A stretch of DNA of 64,000 nt from Erwinia sp050410775 (GCF_050410775.1 NZ_CP191229.1); one strand, 5' to 3'. Counted from the stretch's first letter, positions 1 through 9,676 are shown. The notes: generated by a model not told the origin, from the letters alone. Numbers and translations: made by a program.

Positions 1-910
1 GAAGCAAAATGCCAACTTGCTGGTCTCTATTCACGCTGACGCTGCGCCTAATCGTAGCGCGTCGGGTGCTTCAGTCTGGGTACTCTCAAACCGCCGCGCC
101 AACAGCGAAATGGCGGGATGGCTGGAGCAGCATGAAAAACAGTCAGAGTTACTGGGCGGCGCGGGCGATCTTCTGGCCAACAGCCAGGCCGATCCTTACC
201 TCAGTCAGGCGGTGCTGGATCTGCAGTTTGGTCATTCTCAGCGGGTCGGCTACGACGTGGCGGTCAAGGTGCTGGCACAGCTAAAGCGTGTCGGTTCGCT
301 GCATAAAAAGCGCCCCGAGCACGCCAGTCTTGGCGTCCTGCGCTCGCCAGATATTCCCTCACTGCTGGTGGAAACCGGCTTTATCAGTAATTCTTCGGAG
401 GAGCGACTGCTCGGCAGTAGCGCATACCAGCAGAAGATTGCCGAGTCCATTCATCAGGGGCTCCGCAATTACTTCCTGGCGCATCCGCTGCAATCTCTCC
501 CAAAGGAGGAAAACCGCCCGCTGCAGTCCGCAGCGGCGGTTGATTCAGGCGCGAATCCCGTCTCCTCCACGGCGCTTTCTTCGGGCGCGACCCAGCGTCA
601 TGTGGTGAAGCGTGGCGAAACGCTGTCGGGCATCGCGGCGCACTATAACGTCAGCATGGCGACCCTGCGCACGTTAAATAAGCTGAAAAAAGACGGTGTC
701 TGGGTGGGACAGCGGCTGAAAGTGCCGGTGGGAAGCCAGGCCAGCGCATCGAAGCCGCAAAGGCCTGCGCGACATAAGATCGTAAAAGGTGACACGCTGA
801 CGGAGATTGCGGTGCATTATGGCGTCAGCGCGAAAGCGATTCAGCAGGCCAATAATATGAAGTCACAGAACGTAATGCTCGGCCAGACGCTGACCATACC
901 GGCGTCTTAA
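1..910 (+). CDS. amiB: N-acetylmuramoyl-L-alanine amidase AmiB (3' part)
   Basis: The reading frame is open from the left edge, so the 5' end lies outside the window and the internal TTG at 17 is not a start. The protein is a periplasmic zinc amidase that cuts septal peptidoglycan during cell separation. The visible part holds the end of the Amidase_3 domain, with a zinc-ligand type His in LVSIHADA and the catalytic-type Glu in LVETGFIS. Two LysM repeats follow in the last 100 residues, each with a conserved GxTL/GETL turn; they bind glycan. It sits 17 bp upstream of mutL, the usual enterobacterial order, and probably shares its transcript. Identification is secure; only the N-terminus is unknown. 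Confidence 0.95.
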   Translation, partial: KQNANLLVSIHADAAPNRSASGASVWVLSNRRANSEMAGWLEQHEKQSELLGGAGDLLANSQADPYLSQAVLDLQFGHSQRVGYDVAVKVLAQLKRVGSLHKKRPEHASLGVLRSPDIPSLLVETGFISNSSEERLLGSSAYQQKIAESIHQGLRNYFLAHPLQSLPKEENRPLQSAAAVDSGANPVSSTALSSGATQRHVVKRGETLSGIAAHYNVSMATLRTLNKLKKDGVWVGQRLKVPVGSQASASKPQRPARHKIVKGDTLTEIAVHYGVSAKAIQQANNMKSQNVMLGQTLTIPAS

Positions 911-927
911 CCAACCAAGGAGCGTGT

Positions 928-2838
928 ATGCCCATTCAGGTGTTGCCTCCCCAGCTCGCTAACCAGATCGCGGCCGGTGAAGTGGTGGAGCGCCCGGCGT
1001 CGGTGGTCAAGGAGCTGGTAGAAAACAGCCTTGATGCAGGCGCAACGCGCATCGATATTGAAATCGATAAGGGCGGCGCGAAGCTTATCCGCATACGTGA
1101 CAATGGCTGTGGGATAGGCAAAGAAGAGCTGGCGATGGCGCTGGCCCGCCATGCCACCAGTAAAATCACCTCGCTCGACGATCTTGAAGCCATTATGAGC
1201 CTGGGTTTTCGCGGCGAGGCGCTGGCCAGTATCAGTTCAGTCTCCCGCCTGACGCTGACCTCGCGCACCGAGGCCCAGAGCGAGGCCTGGCAGGCCTATG
1301 CTGAAGGGCGCGAGATGGCGGTGACTGTCAAACCGGCGGCGCACCCGATCGGCACCACGCTTGAGGTGCTGGATCTGTTTTACAATACGCCTGCCCGTCG
1401 TAAATTTATGCGTACCGAAAAAACGGAATTCACGCATATTGATGAAATTATCCGCCGTATCGCGCTGGCGCGCTTCGATGTGGCTTTTTCGCTGACCCAT
1501 AACGGCAAGCTGATACGGCAATATCGTGCCGTGCGTGAAGCCAGCCAGCGGGAGCGTCGTCTGGGCGCGATTTGCGGCACCGCTTTTCTCACCCATGCGC
1601 TGGGCATCGAATGGGAACATGGCGATCTGAAACTGCACGGCTGGGTCGCCGATCCGGTCGGATCGCGCGCGCTGAGCGAGCTGCAATATTGCTATGTGAA
1701 TGGCCGCATGATGCGTGACAGGCTGATCAATCACGCTATCCGTCAGGCTTATCAGGATAAGCTCGGCGCCGACAATCAGCCCGCCTACGTTCTCTATCTG
1801 GAGATCGATCCCCATCAGGTGGATGTGAATGTCCATCCCGCCAAGCATGAAGTTCGCTTTCACCAGTCGCGACTGGTGCACGATTTTATCTATCAGGGCG
1901 TTATCAGCGTTTTACAGGAAACGGGTCAGGCGCAGCTCCCCGAGACGGCGCCGGAAGCGCCTGTCGATCGCTGGCAGCCAGAAAACCGACCTGCGGCGGG
2001 CGGCAACCATTTTTCTTCACCACCTCCCGTTAAAGAAGCGACGGCTTATAAAAGCTTAGGCAGCGCTGCGGGCTCATCTTCAGAGCGTGTCGCCTCCGCT
2101 GCGCCAGACAAAGGCCGCGCCCCGCAGGAGAAAAGCGCTTCTTCCTCTGTTCCCGCCTGGCAGCGGCAGACGCCGGTTTACCAGAAGCGGGAAGGGGCGG
2201 TCTATCAGCAGTTACTGAACGCCTCTGACGTGCCCCAGGCGCCCTCCCTGACTGAGGATGCGCCGGTGCCGCTCAGCGGACACTGTCAAAGCTTTGGTCG
2301 CGTACTTACGGTGTTAAGCGAGGATTTCGCCCTCGTCGAGCAGCAAAACCGGCTGGCGCTGATCTCTCTCCCCGTGGCCCAGCGCTGGCTGAAGCAGGCG
2401 CAGCTCGAACCCGGTGAGGAAGGGCTGAAACCTCAGCCGCTGCTGATCCCGGTACGGATGAAAATGGACGCACCGGAGCGTGAAGCGCTGAATCGCTGTC
2501 GCGATCTGCTGATACAAATGGGCATCGAAATGAACGCAGACGGCCATCATGTGACCCTGCGCGCGGTACCTTTACCGTTACGCCAACAAAATTTACAAAT
2601 CTTGATTCCAGACCTGTTAGGCTATCTCGCCCGGCAGCATGATGTTTCGGCAACGCAGGTGGCGCAATGGTTAGCGCGTCATTCGCAGACTGAACATCCG
2701 CACTGGAATCACTCGCAGGCGATTGCGCTGCTGGCCGAAGTGGAACGACTTTGCCCACAGCTGATTAAATCGCCACCTTCTGGATTATTGCAGTACGTCG
2801 ATACTGAACTGGCGATGAATGCCCTGAAGCATGAGTGA
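928..2838 (+). CDS. mutL: DNA mismatch repair protein MutL
   Basis: MutL is the ATP-dependent matchmaker that couples MutS mismatch recognition to MutH nicking and UvrD unwinding. The N-terminal GHKL ATPase motifs are all present: ELVENSLDAG, DNGCGI, RHATSKI and GFRGEALASI in the first 110 residues. A Pro/Ser/Ala-rich linker (about 335-430) joins the C-terminal dimerisation domain. That domain has no DQHA metal-binding motif, as expected for a methyl-directed system whose nicking is done by MutH. The start has a good AGGAG site. Its last 8 bp overlap miaA, suggesting translational coupling. Its 636 residues fit enteric MutL. Confidence 0.98.
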   Translation: MPIQVLPPQLANQIAAGEVVERPASVVKELVENSLDAGATRIDIEIDKGGAKLIRIRDNGCGIGKEELAMALARHATSKITSLDDLEAIMSLGFRGEALASISSVSRLTLTSRTEAQSEAWQAYAEGREMAVTVKPAAHPIGTTLEVLDLFYNTPARRKFMRTEKTEFTHIDEIIRRIALARFDVAFSLTHNGKLIRQYRAVREASQRERRLGAICGTAFLTHALGIEWEHGDLKLHGWVADPVGSRALSELQYCYVNGRMMRDRLINHAIRQAYQDKLGADNQPAYVLYLEIDPHQVDVNVHPAKHEVRFHQSRLVHDFIYQGVISVLQETGQAQLPETAPEAPVDRWQPENRPAAGGNHFSSPPPVKEATAYKSLGSAAGSSSERVASAAPDKGRAPQEKSASSSVPAWQRQTPVYQKREGAVYQQLLNASDVPQAPSLTEDAPVPLSGHCQSFGRVLTVLSEDFALVEQQNRLALISLPVAQRWLKQAQLEPGEEGLKPQPLLIPVRMKMDAPEREALNRCRDLLIQMGIEMNADGHHVTLRAVPLPLRQQNLQILIPDLLGYLARQHDVSATQVAQWLARHSQTEHPHWNHSQAIALLAEVERLCPQLIKSPPSGLLQYVDTELAMNALKHE

Positions 2839-3781
2839 AATATCCAAGGCTGGCCGGCCAAAGGCAATTTTTTTGATGGGGCCAACGGCTTCCGGTAAAA
2901 CCGCGCTGGCGATTGCGTTACGCCAGCTGTTGCCGGTTGAGTTGATTAGCGTTGATTCTGCCCTCGTGTATCGCGGTATGGATATTGGCACCGCCAAACC
3001 TACCGCCGGGGAAAGAGCTCTGGCGCCTCATCGTTTACTGGACATCCGCGATCCTGCCGAGGCCTACTCGGCCGCCGAGTTTCGTCGTGATGCGCTGGCT
3101 GAAATGGCGGAGATCACCCGGAAGGGGCGCATCCCGCTGCTTGTTGGTGGCACCATGCTCTATTACAAGGCTCTACTGGAAGGATTATCGCCGTTGCCCC
3201 CGGCGGATCCGGAGGTTCGTCAGCGTATTGAGCAGATGGCGGAGGAACAGGGTTGGGACGCCCTTCACCGCCAGTTATGTGAAGTAGATCCCATTGCTGC
3301 AAATCGTATTCATCCGAATGATCCCCAGAGACTCTCGCGAGCACTGGAAGTTTTTTTTATTTCGGGTAAAACTTTAACAGAACTGACGAAAACTTCTGGT
3401 GAAGCGCTGCCGTATGATGTTATTCAGTTTGCGATTGCTCCCCCGCAGCGCGAACTGATCCATCAGCGCATTGAACAGCGTTTTCATCAGATGCTGGCAT
3501 CAGGATTTGAAGCGGAGGCCCGGGCACTTTTTGCACGGGGTGATTTACATACGGACATGCCTTCCATTCGTTGTGTTGGTTATCGTCAGATGTGGTCATA
3601 TCTGGCCGGTGAAATTGAATACGATGAAATGGTTTATCGGGGAATTTGCGCAACCCGGCAGTTGGCCAAGCGTCAGATAACCTGGCTGCGCGGCTGGAAG
3701 GATGTTCACTGGCTGGATAGCGAACAACCTGAGGCGGCATTGGCGCAACTCTTACAGGTTCTTGATGCGAAGCATGGGTGA
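2831..3781 (+). CDS. miaA: tRNA dimethylallyltransferase MiaA
   Basis: MiaA transfers a dimethylallyl group from DMAPP to N6 of A37 in tRNAs reading U-starting codons; MiaB later converts the product to ms2i6A. The P-loop GPTASGKTAL lies near residues 17-26, followed by DSALVYRGMDIGTAKP, typical of the family. At 316 residues it matches E. coli MiaA. The start overlaps the mutL end by 8 bp. In E. coli, heat-shock promoters for hfq lie inside and just after miaA; I have not resolved them here. Confidence 0.98.
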   Translation: MSEISKAGRPKAIFLMGPTASGKTALAIALRQLLPVELISVDSALVYRGMDIGTAKPTAGERALAPHRLLDIRDPAEAYSAAEFRRDALAEMAEITRKGRIPLLVGGTMLYYKALLEGLSPLPPADPEVRQRIEQMAEEQGWDALHRQLCEVDPIAANRIHPNDPQRLSRALEVFFISGKTLTELTKTSGEALPYDVIQFAIAPPQRELIHQRIEQRFHQMLASGFEAEARALFARGDLHTDMPSIRCVGYRQMWSYLAGEIEYDEMVYRGICATRQLAKRQITWLRGWKDVHWLDSEQPEAALAQLLQVLDAKHG

Positions 3782-3884
3782 TTGTGTACAATTGGTACGT
3801 TATCTTGCGCAAATTTTTACGCAGTATTTCAGGGCCGATGAGGTTCTTAAGTAGCAAACAACAAGCATATAAGGAAAAGATAGA

Positions 3885-4196
3885 ATGGCTAAGGGGCAAT
3901 CATTGCAAGATCCGTTCTTGAACGCACTGCGTCGGGAACGTGTTCCGGTTTCGATTTATTTGGTGAATGGTATCAAACTTCAGGGTCAGATCGAGTCGTT
4001 TGATCAGTTTGTAATTTTATTAAAAAACACGGTTAGCCAGATGGTGTATAAGCACGCTATCTCTACCGTTGTGCCGTCCCGTCCGGTCTCCCACCATAGC
4101 AACAATGCAGGTGGCGGAAGCAGCAACTATCATCACGGTAGCAGCAATCAGGGGGCCGCATCTCAGCCTCAGCAAGACAGTGAAGACGCAGAGTAA
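3885..4196 (+). CDS. hfq: RNA chaperone Hfq
   Basis: Hfq is the hexameric Sm-like protein that pairs small RNAs with mRNAs. The 103-residue protein has the Sm1 segment (NGIKLQGQIESFDQFVILLKN region, residues about 28-48) and the Sm2 motif VYKHAISTVVP. The Lsm core (about 1-65) is essentially that of E. coli. The tail after residue 68 is Ser/Gly/Gln-rich and disordered, ending in acidic residues (QDSEDAE). The AAGGA site precedes the ATG by a normal distance. It lies between miaA and hflX as in other enterics. Confidence 0.99.
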   Translation: MAKGQSLQDPFLNALRRERVPVSIYLVNGIKLQGQIESFDQFVILLKNTVSQMVYKHAISTVVPSRPVSHHSNNAGGGSSNYHHGSSNQGAASQPQQDSEDAE

Positions 4197-4400
4197 TCAC
4201 CGTTCTTCATGGCGGGGGGCCCTGTGCATTCAGGATCCCCGTCCTGGCCATCCCTTTCAGGTCCGGCTTTTTTCCGGACTGGTGGACGGCGCCAGGCGAA
4301 ACAGGCCGTCTTCTTAACAGAGGCGCGCATTCTGAATCTGATTTTCACGCTGTATGGCCATTGTGTAGCAGGTTTAATAAGGTTCTGAGAGGTTTTAAGT

Positions 4401-5681
4401 TTGTTTGACCGTTATGATGCCGGTGAGCAGGCCGTACTGGTACACATCTATTTCTCCCAAGACAGAGATATGGAAGATTTGCAGGAGTTCGAAACCCTGG
4501 TTTCTTCCGCGGGTGTCGAAGCGCTGCGAGTCGTAACAGGCAGCCGCAAGTCGCCCCACCCCAAATATTTTGTCGGCGAAGGTAAGGCTGTTGAAATTGC
4601 CGAAGCGGTAAAAGCCAGCGGTGCGTCGGTGGTGTTATTCGATCACGCCCTGAGCCCGGCACAGGAGCGCAACCTTGAAGCGCTTTGTGAATGCCGCGTT
4701 ATCGATCGCACCGGCCTGATCCTGGATATTTTTGCCCAGCGCGCCCGTACTCACGAAGGTAAATTGCAGGTAGAGCTGGCTCAGCTACGCCATCTTGCCA
4801 CGCGCCTGGTTCGCGGCTGGACCCACCTTGAACGCCAGAAAGGCGGTATCGGTCTGCGCGGGCCTGGTGAAACGCAGCTGGAGACGGACCGCCGACTGCT
4901 GCGTAACCGCATTACGCTGATCCTTTCGCGGCTGCAGCGCGTTGAAAAGCAGCGCGAGCAGGGCCGGCAGGCACGCAGTAAGGCCGATGTGCCGACGGTG
5001 TCGCTGGTAGGGTATACCAACGCCGGTAAATCTACGCTGTTCAACTGTATCACTTCCGCTGAGGTTTACGTCGCCAACCAGCTGTTCGCCACGCTGGACC
5101 CCACGCTGCGTCGGATTGACGTTGCGGATGTGGGTGAAGTGGTTCTGGCCGATACGGTCGGCTTTATTCGTCATCTTCCCCACGATCTGGTTGCGGCGTT
5201 CAAAGCCACGCTTCAGGAAACCCGTCAGGCAACATTATTGCTGCACGTTATTGACGCGGCCGATCAGCGGGTGGATGAAAACATCGAAGCGGTGGATGAG
5301 GTTCTGGAAGAGATAGAATCTGATGATATTCCCACCCTGCTGGTGATGAACAAAATTGATATGGTGGAGGACTTTGTCCCCAGAATCGATCGTAATGAAG
5401 AAAACCTGCCTGTCCGTGTCTGGCTCTCAGCGCAGACGGGTGAGGGCATCCCACTGCTGTTTCAGGCGCTCACCGAGCGGCTGGCCGGTGAGATAGCGCA
5501 GTACGATCTTCGTCTTCCACCTGAAGCAGGACGGCTGCGCAGTCGTTTTTATCAGCTTCAGGCGATAGAAAAAGAGTGGAATGAAGACGACGGTAGCGTA
5601 GGTTTACAGATACGTATGCCGATCGTTGACTGGCGTCGCCTGTGTAAACAGGAGCCGAGCCTGGTCGATTACATTGTATAA
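4401..5681 (+). CDS. hflX: ribosome-associated GTPase HflX (TTG start)
   Basis: HflX is a GTPase (also ATPase) that binds 50S subunits and splits stalled 70S ribosomes, especially after heat stress. The N-terminal HflX domain and Gly-rich linker (GGIGLRGPGETQLE) are followed by the G domain: GYTNAGKST (G1), DTVGF (G3), NKID (G4). The translation beginning MFDRYDAGEQAVLVHIYF starts at a TTG and matches the E. coli N-terminus exactly, so the rare start is accepted. The preceding 200 bp after hfq contain no gene. It is co-oriented with hflK and hflC downstream. Confidence 0.97.
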   Translation: MFDRYDAGEQAVLVHIYFSQDRDMEDLQEFETLVSSAGVEALRVVTGSRKSPHPKYFVGEGKAVEIAEAVKASGASVVLFDHALSPAQERNLEALCECRVIDRTGLILDIFAQRARTHEGKLQVELAQLRHLATRLVRGWTHLERQKGGIGLRGPGETQLETDRRLLRNRITLILSRLQRVEKQREQGRQARSKADVPTVSLVGYTNAGKSTLFNCITSAEVYVANQLFATLDPTLRRIDVADVGEVVLADTVGFIRHLPHDLVAAFKATLQETRQATLLLHVIDAADQRVDENIEAVDEVLEEIESDDIPTLLVMNKIDMVEDFVPRIDRNEENLPVRVWLSAQTGEGIPLLFQALTERLAGEIAQYDLRLPPEAGRLRSRFYQLQAIEKEWNEDDGSVGLQIRMPIVDWRRLCKQEPSLVDYIV

Positions 5682-5749
5682 CGGGTTTTGCCTGTCACGC
5701 GTATCCCGGCCTGGGATACCACCGCACACACAATTAATGGAGTATAAAC

Positions 5750-6997
5750 ATGGCGTGGAATCAGCCCGGGAATAACGGACAGGACCGCGACCCGTGGGGG
5801 AGCAGCAATAATCAAGGCGGCAACTCTGGGGGCAACAAAGGAGGGCGCGATAAGGGGCCTCCTGATTTGGACGATATCTTTCGCAAACTGAGCAAAAAGC
5901 TCGGTGGATTTGGCGGTGGTAAAAACGACAACAGCGGCGGTCAGCAGACGCCGGGCCGGGGCGCAGGTCGCCTGATTGGTATTGTTGCCGTGGCGGCAGT
6001 CGTGATCTGGGCAGCCAGCGGTTTCTACACGATCAAGGAAGCGGAGCGCGGGGTTGTCACGCGCTTTGGTAAATTTGACCATCTTGTCGGCCCTGGTCTG
6101 AACTGGAAACCTACCTTTGTTGATCAGGTTCGTACGGTTAACGTAGAGGCCGTTCGTGAACTGGCGGCATCCGGCACGATGCTGACTTCCGACGAAAACG
6201 TTGTGCGCGTGGAAATGAACGTTCAGTACCGCGTGACCAATCCGGAGCGTTACCTGTTTGCGGTAACCAACGCGGATGACAGCCTGCGTCAGGCGACGGA
6301 CAGCGCGCTGCGTGGCGTGATTGGCCGTTCAACCATGGACCGCATTCTGACCGAAGGCCGTACCGTGGTACGTAGCGAGACCCAGCGCGAGCTGGAAGAG
6401 ACGGTTCGCCCGTATGATATGGGGATCACTCTGCTCGACGTGAACTTCCAGGCCGCGCGTCCGCCGGAAGAAGTGAAGGCAGCGTTCGATGATGCCATCG
6501 CCGCGCGTGAAAACCGCGAGCAGTACGTTCGTGAAGCAGAAGCCTATGCGAACGAAGTTCAGCCCCGGGCCAATGGTCAGGCGCAGCGTATTCTTGAAGA
6601 ATCCCGTGCCTATAAGGCGCGTGTCGTGCTGGAAGCGCAGGGTGAAGTGGCTCGTTTTGCCAAGATCCTGCCGGAATATAAGGCAGCGCCGCAAATCACC
6701 CGTGAGCGTCTCTATATTGAAACGATGGAGCGCGTGCTCGGACAGACCCGTAAGGTACTGGTTAACGATAAGGGCAATAACCTGATGGTGCTTCCGCTGG
6801 ATCAGCTGATGCGCGGCCAGGATAATACCCCGCATACGACTCAGGACAGCAGCAGTAACAGCTTGTTGCGCCTGCCACCAGTATCAGGCAGCGGTGAACG
6901 CGCCAGCGGCAGTACGTCGTTCAGTCCGGACGACATCATGGATCAGCGTCGGGTGAATGCCCAGCGCAGCGATTCCCAGCGCGAAGGGAGAGAATAA
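5750..6997 (+). CDS. hflK: FtsH regulator HflK (SPFH protein)
   Basis: HflK is an inner-membrane SPFH/band-7 protein that forms a cage with HflC around the AAA+ protease FtsH and limits its action on membrane proteins. The N-terminus (1-75) is Gly/Asn-rich and hydrophilic. One membrane segment follows (about 80-98, IVAVAAVVIWAASGFYTI), then the periplasmic SPFH domain and a helical region rich in Glu/Arg. The C-terminus is polar. hflC begins 3 bp after its stop, so the pair is a tight operon with hflX. Confidence 0.98.
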   Translation: MAWNQPGNNGQDRDPWGSSNNQGGNSGGNKGGRDKGPPDLDDIFRKLSKKLGGFGGGKNDNSGGQQTPGRGAGRLIGIVAVAAVVIWAASGFYTIKEAERGVVTRFGKFDHLVGPGLNWKPTFVDQVRTVNVEAVRELAASGTMLTSDENVVRVEMNVQYRVTNPERYLFAVTNADDSLRQATDSALRGVIGRSTMDRILTEGRTVVRSETQRELEETVRPYDMGITLLDVNFQAARPPEEVKAAFDDAIAARENREQYVREAEAYANEVQPRANGQAQRILEESRAYKARVVLEAQGEVARFAKILPEYKAAPQITRERLYIETMERVLGQTRKVLVNDKGNNLMVLPLDQLMRGQDNTPHTTQDSSSNSLLRLPPVSGSGERASGSTSFSPDDIMDQRRVNAQRSDSQREGRE

Positions 6998-7000
6998 GCG

Positions 7001-8005
7001 ATGCGTAAGCCATTAATCGTCGTATTGATTGTTGTGCTGGTGGTGCTTTACGCGTCACTGTTTGTAGTGCAGGAAGGCCAGCGCGGCATTGTCATGCGCT
7101 TTGGTAAAGTTCTGCGTGATGATGAAAACAAGCCTCTGGTCTATGCGCCAGGGCTGCATTTCAAAATTCCTTTCCTGGAGTCCGTGAAGTCACTGGATGC
7201 CCGCCTCCAGACCATGGATAACCAGGCGGATCGTTTCGTCACCAAAGAGAAGAAAGATCTGATCGTTGATTCTTATATCAAATGGCGTATCAGTGACTTC
7301 AGCCGCTACTATCTGGCTACCGGCGGCGGCGACGTCTCTCAGGCTGAAGTGCTGCTGAAGCGTAAATTCAGCGACCGTCTTCGTTCTGAAATTGGTCGTC
7401 TGGACGTGAAGGATATCGTAACGGATTCGCGTGGACGCCTGACGACCGACGTCCGTGATGCGCTGAATACCGGCAGCGCTGGCCAGGATGATGATATTGC
7501 CACGCCGGCCGCCGACGATGCGATCGCCTCAGCCGCGGCTCGCGTTGAACGTGAAACGAACAGCAAAGAGCCAGCGGTTAACCCTAACAGCATGGCCGCG
7601 CTCGGTATTGAAGTGATTGATGTACGCATTAAGCAGATTAACCTGCCGACGGAAGTCTCTGATGCGATCTACAACCGTATGCGCGCCGAACGTGAAGCGG
7701 TGGCCCGTAGCCAGCGTTCTCAGGGGCAGGAAGAGGCTGAGAAGCTGCGTGCAACAGCGGATTACGAGGTAACCCGCACGCTGGCAGAAGCGCAGCGTAC
7801 CGCGCTGATCACCCGCGGTGAAGGCGACGCGACCGCGGCGAAACTGTACGCCGATGCGTTCAGTCAGGATCCGGACTTCTACGCCTTTATCCGCAGCCTG
7901 CGCGCCTACGATAACAGCTTCAAGAGCAACCGTGATGTGATGGTACTTAGCCCGGACAGCGATTTCTTCCGCTTTATGAAATCGCCCGCTAACGCCACAC
8001 GTTAA
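7001..8005 (+). CDS. hflC: FtsH regulator HflC (SPFH protein)
   Basis: HflC is the partner of HflK in the FtsH-modulating complex. A single membrane anchor is at residues 5-22, immediately followed by the SPFH domain (QEGQRGIVMRFGKVL). An Ala/Asp-rich variable insertion occurs around residues 160-175. The E/A/R-rich helix near 225-270 is the family's coiled region. Length is 334 residues against about the same in E. coli. A strong terminator follows at 8025, so the mutL-to-hflC transcription unit probably ends here. Confidence 0.98.
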   Translation: MRKPLIVVLIVVLVVLYASLFVVQEGQRGIVMRFGKVLRDDENKPLVYAPGLHFKIPFLESVKSLDARLQTMDNQADRFVTKEKKDLIVDSYIKWRISDFSRYYLATGGGDVSQAEVLLKRKFSDRLRSEIGRLDVKDIVTDSRGRLTTDVRDALNTGSAGQDDDIATPAADDAIASAAARVERETNSKEPAVNPNSMAALGIEVIDVRIKQINLPTEVSDAIYNRMRAEREAVARSQRSQGQEEAEKLRATADYEVTRTLAEAQRTALITRGEGDATAAKLYADAFSQDPDFYAFIRSLRAYDNSFKSNRDVMVLSPDSDFFRFMKSPANATR

Positions 8006-8024
8006 GGATCTGCTATAAAACGAA

Positions 8025-8051
8025 GGGCCGGATAAAACCGGCCCTTTTTTT
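8025..8051 (+). terminator. rho-independent terminator after hflC
   Basis: A 7-bp GC stem (GGGCCGG/CCGGCCC) with an ATAAAA loop is followed by seven T residues. It separates the hfq-hfl operon from yjeT. Confidence 0.9.
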
Positions 8052-8067
8052 ATGAGCGGGAAAAATA

Positions 8068-8268
8068 ATGAACTCAACTGTCTGGATGGCGCTGGCGCTG
8101 GTACTTGTTCTGGAAGGGTTAGGGCCGATGCTGCTACCGCGCATCTGGCGCCGTATGATCCTCTCGATGGCTCAGCTGCCCGATTCTCTGCTGCGGCGTT
8201 TTGGCGGCGGGCTGGTCGTTGCCGGCGCGGTAATTTACTATATGGTCAGCACGCACGCCGGGAGTTAG
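8068..8268 (+). CDS. yjeT: small inner-membrane protein YjeT (DUF2065)
   Basis: This 66-residue protein belongs to the DUF2065/YjeT family, conserved between hflC and purA in enterics. It has two hydrophobic segments (about 4-20 and 45-62), so it is most likely a two-pass inner-membrane protein. The motif MLSMAQLPD-like (here ILSMAQLPDSLLRRFGG) in the loop is the family signature. Function is unknown. A longer open frame in another phase overlaps it, but only this frame resembles the known family and position. Confidence 0.9.
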   Translation: MNSTVWMALALVLVLEGLGPMLLPRIWRRMILSMAQLPDSLLRRFGGGLVVAGAVIYYMVSTHAGS

Positions 8269-8284
8269 CCGCTGGCAAAAAACT

Positions 8285-8300
8285 GCGCAATCGACTGCTA
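8285..8300 (+). promoter_or_regulatory. possible PurR operator upstream of purA
   Basis: The 16-mer GCGCAATCGACTGCTA matches the PurR palindrome ACGCAAACGTTTGCGT at 10 of 16 positions by eye. It lies just upstream of the purA promoter, where E. coli PurR also acts. The right half-site is weak, so this is tentative. Confidence 0.35.
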
Positions 8301-8306
8301 AAAGAG

Positions 8307-8335
8307 CTGAAAGACGGATTTTACGGTGGTAGAAT
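8307..8335 (+). promoter_or_regulatory. purA promoter (sigma-70 type)
   Basis: A -35 box CTGAAA (8307-8312), a 17-bp spacer and a -10 box TAGAAT (8330-8335) lie 31 bp before the purA ATG. The candidate PurR site abuts the upstream side. Confidence 0.6.
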
Positions 8336-8365
8336 CCATTTTTAAGCAATCGGTGATTTTGAGAA

Positions 8366-9664
8366 ATGGGTAAGAACGTCGTCGTACTGGGCACCCAATG
8401 GGGTGACGAAGGTAAAGGTAAGATTGTTGACCTCCTGACTGAACGTGCAAAATACGTTGTGCGCTATCAGGGCGGCCATAACGCTGGCCATACGCTAGTC
8501 ATCAACGGTGAGAAAACCGTCCTCCACTTAATTCCCTCTGGCATCCTGCGTGAAAACGTGACCAGCATCATCGGCAACGGTGTGGTGCTCTCGCCTGCTG
8601 CGCTGATGAAAGAGATGAAGGGACTGGAAGATCGCGGTTTCCCGGTACGTGAACGCCTGTTTATTTCTGAAGCTTGCCCGCTGATTCTGGAATATCACGT
8701 TGCGCTGGACGTGGCGCGTGAAAAAGCCCGCGGCGCGAAGGCGATCGGCACCACCGGACGCGGCATCGGCCCGGCTTATGAAGATAAAGTCGCCCGTCGC
8801 GGCCTGCGTGTCAGCGATCTGCTAAACAAGGAAACCTTCGCCGCGAAGCTGAAAGAAGTGATGGATTATCACAATTTCCAGCTGGTGAACTACTACAAAG
8901 AAGAGGCGGTCGATTACGACAAAGTGCTGAGCGATACGCTGGCCATTGCGGATATCCTGACCGGCATGATTGTCGATGTTTCCGAACTGCTGGACGGCGC
9001 ACGTCAGCGTGGCGATCTGATCATGTTTGAAGGCGCGCAGGGCACGCTTCTGGATATCGATCACGGTACCTATCCCTATGTCACCTCCTCAAACACCACC
9101 GCCGGCGGCGTGGCGACAGGCTCCGGTATCGGTCCCCGTTATGTGGATTACGTGCTGGGTATCGTTAAAGCCTATTCAACTCGCGTTGGCGCAGGTCCTT
9201 TCCCGACTGAGCTGTTTGACGAAACCGGCGAGTTCCTCTGCAAGCAGGGTAACGAGTTTGGCGCGACTACCGGTCGCCGTCGCCGCACCGGCTGGCTGGA
9301 TGCCGTAGCCGTCCGCCGCGCAGTACAGATTAACTCCCTTTCCGGTTTCTGCATGACCAAGCTGGACGTACTGGATGGCCTGAAAGAGGTGAAAATCTGT
9401 ATCGCATACCGTATGCCGGATGGCCGTGAAGTGACCACCACGCCGCTGGCCGCAGAAGGCTGGGAAGGCATTGAGCCGATTTACGAAACCCTGCCGGGCT
9501 GGAGCGAAAACACCTTTGGCGTGAAAACGCTGGAAGGCCTGCCGCAGGCCGCACGTGACTACATCAAACGTGTGGAAGACGTGACGGGCGTGCCGGTAGA
9601 TATCATCTCTACCGGTCCGGACCGCAGCGAGACGATGATCCTGCGCGATCCTTTTGACGCATAA
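8366..9664 (+). CDS. purA: adenylosuccinate synthetase PurA
   Basis: PurA makes adenylosuccinate from IMP, aspartate and GTP, the first committed step to AMP. Diagnostic motifs are QWGDEGKGK (residues 10-18), RYQGGHNAGHT, TTGRGIGPAYEDK and the C-terminal TGPDRSET. It has 432 residues, like E. coli PurA. It has its own promoter and is closed by a terminator at 9677, so it is probably monocistronic. Confidence 0.99.
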   Translation: MGKNVVVLGTQWGDEGKGKIVDLLTERAKYVVRYQGGHNAGHTLVINGEKTVLHLIPSGILRENVTSIIGNGVVLSPAALMKEMKGLEDRGFPVRERLFISEACPLILEYHVALDVAREKARGAKAIGTTGRGIGPAYEDKVARRGLRVSDLLNKETFAAKLKEVMDYHNFQLVNYYKEEAVDYDKVLSDTLAIADILTGMIVDVSELLDGARQRGDLIMFEGAQGTLLDIDHGTYPYVTSSNTTAGGVATGSGIGPRYVDYVLGIVKAYSTRVGAGPFPTELFDETGEFLCKQGNEFGATTGRRRRTGWLDAVAVRRAVQINSLSGFCMTKLDVLDGLKEVKICIAYRMPDGREVTTTPLAAEGWEGIEPIYETLPGWSENTFGVKTLEGLPQAARDYIKRVEDVTGVPVDIISTGPDRSETMILRDPFDA

Positions 9665-9676
9665 CGCAGTCACACA

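Noticed and set aside
4260..4280. GTCCGG/CCGGAC hairpin after hfq as a terminator
   Set aside because: The T residues are in the loop rather than after the stem, and hfq-hflX are normally co-transcribed.
8052..8345. 97-residue ORF overlapping yjeT
   Set aside because: The overlapping 66-residue frame is the conserved YjeT protein; the longer frame has no family resemblance.
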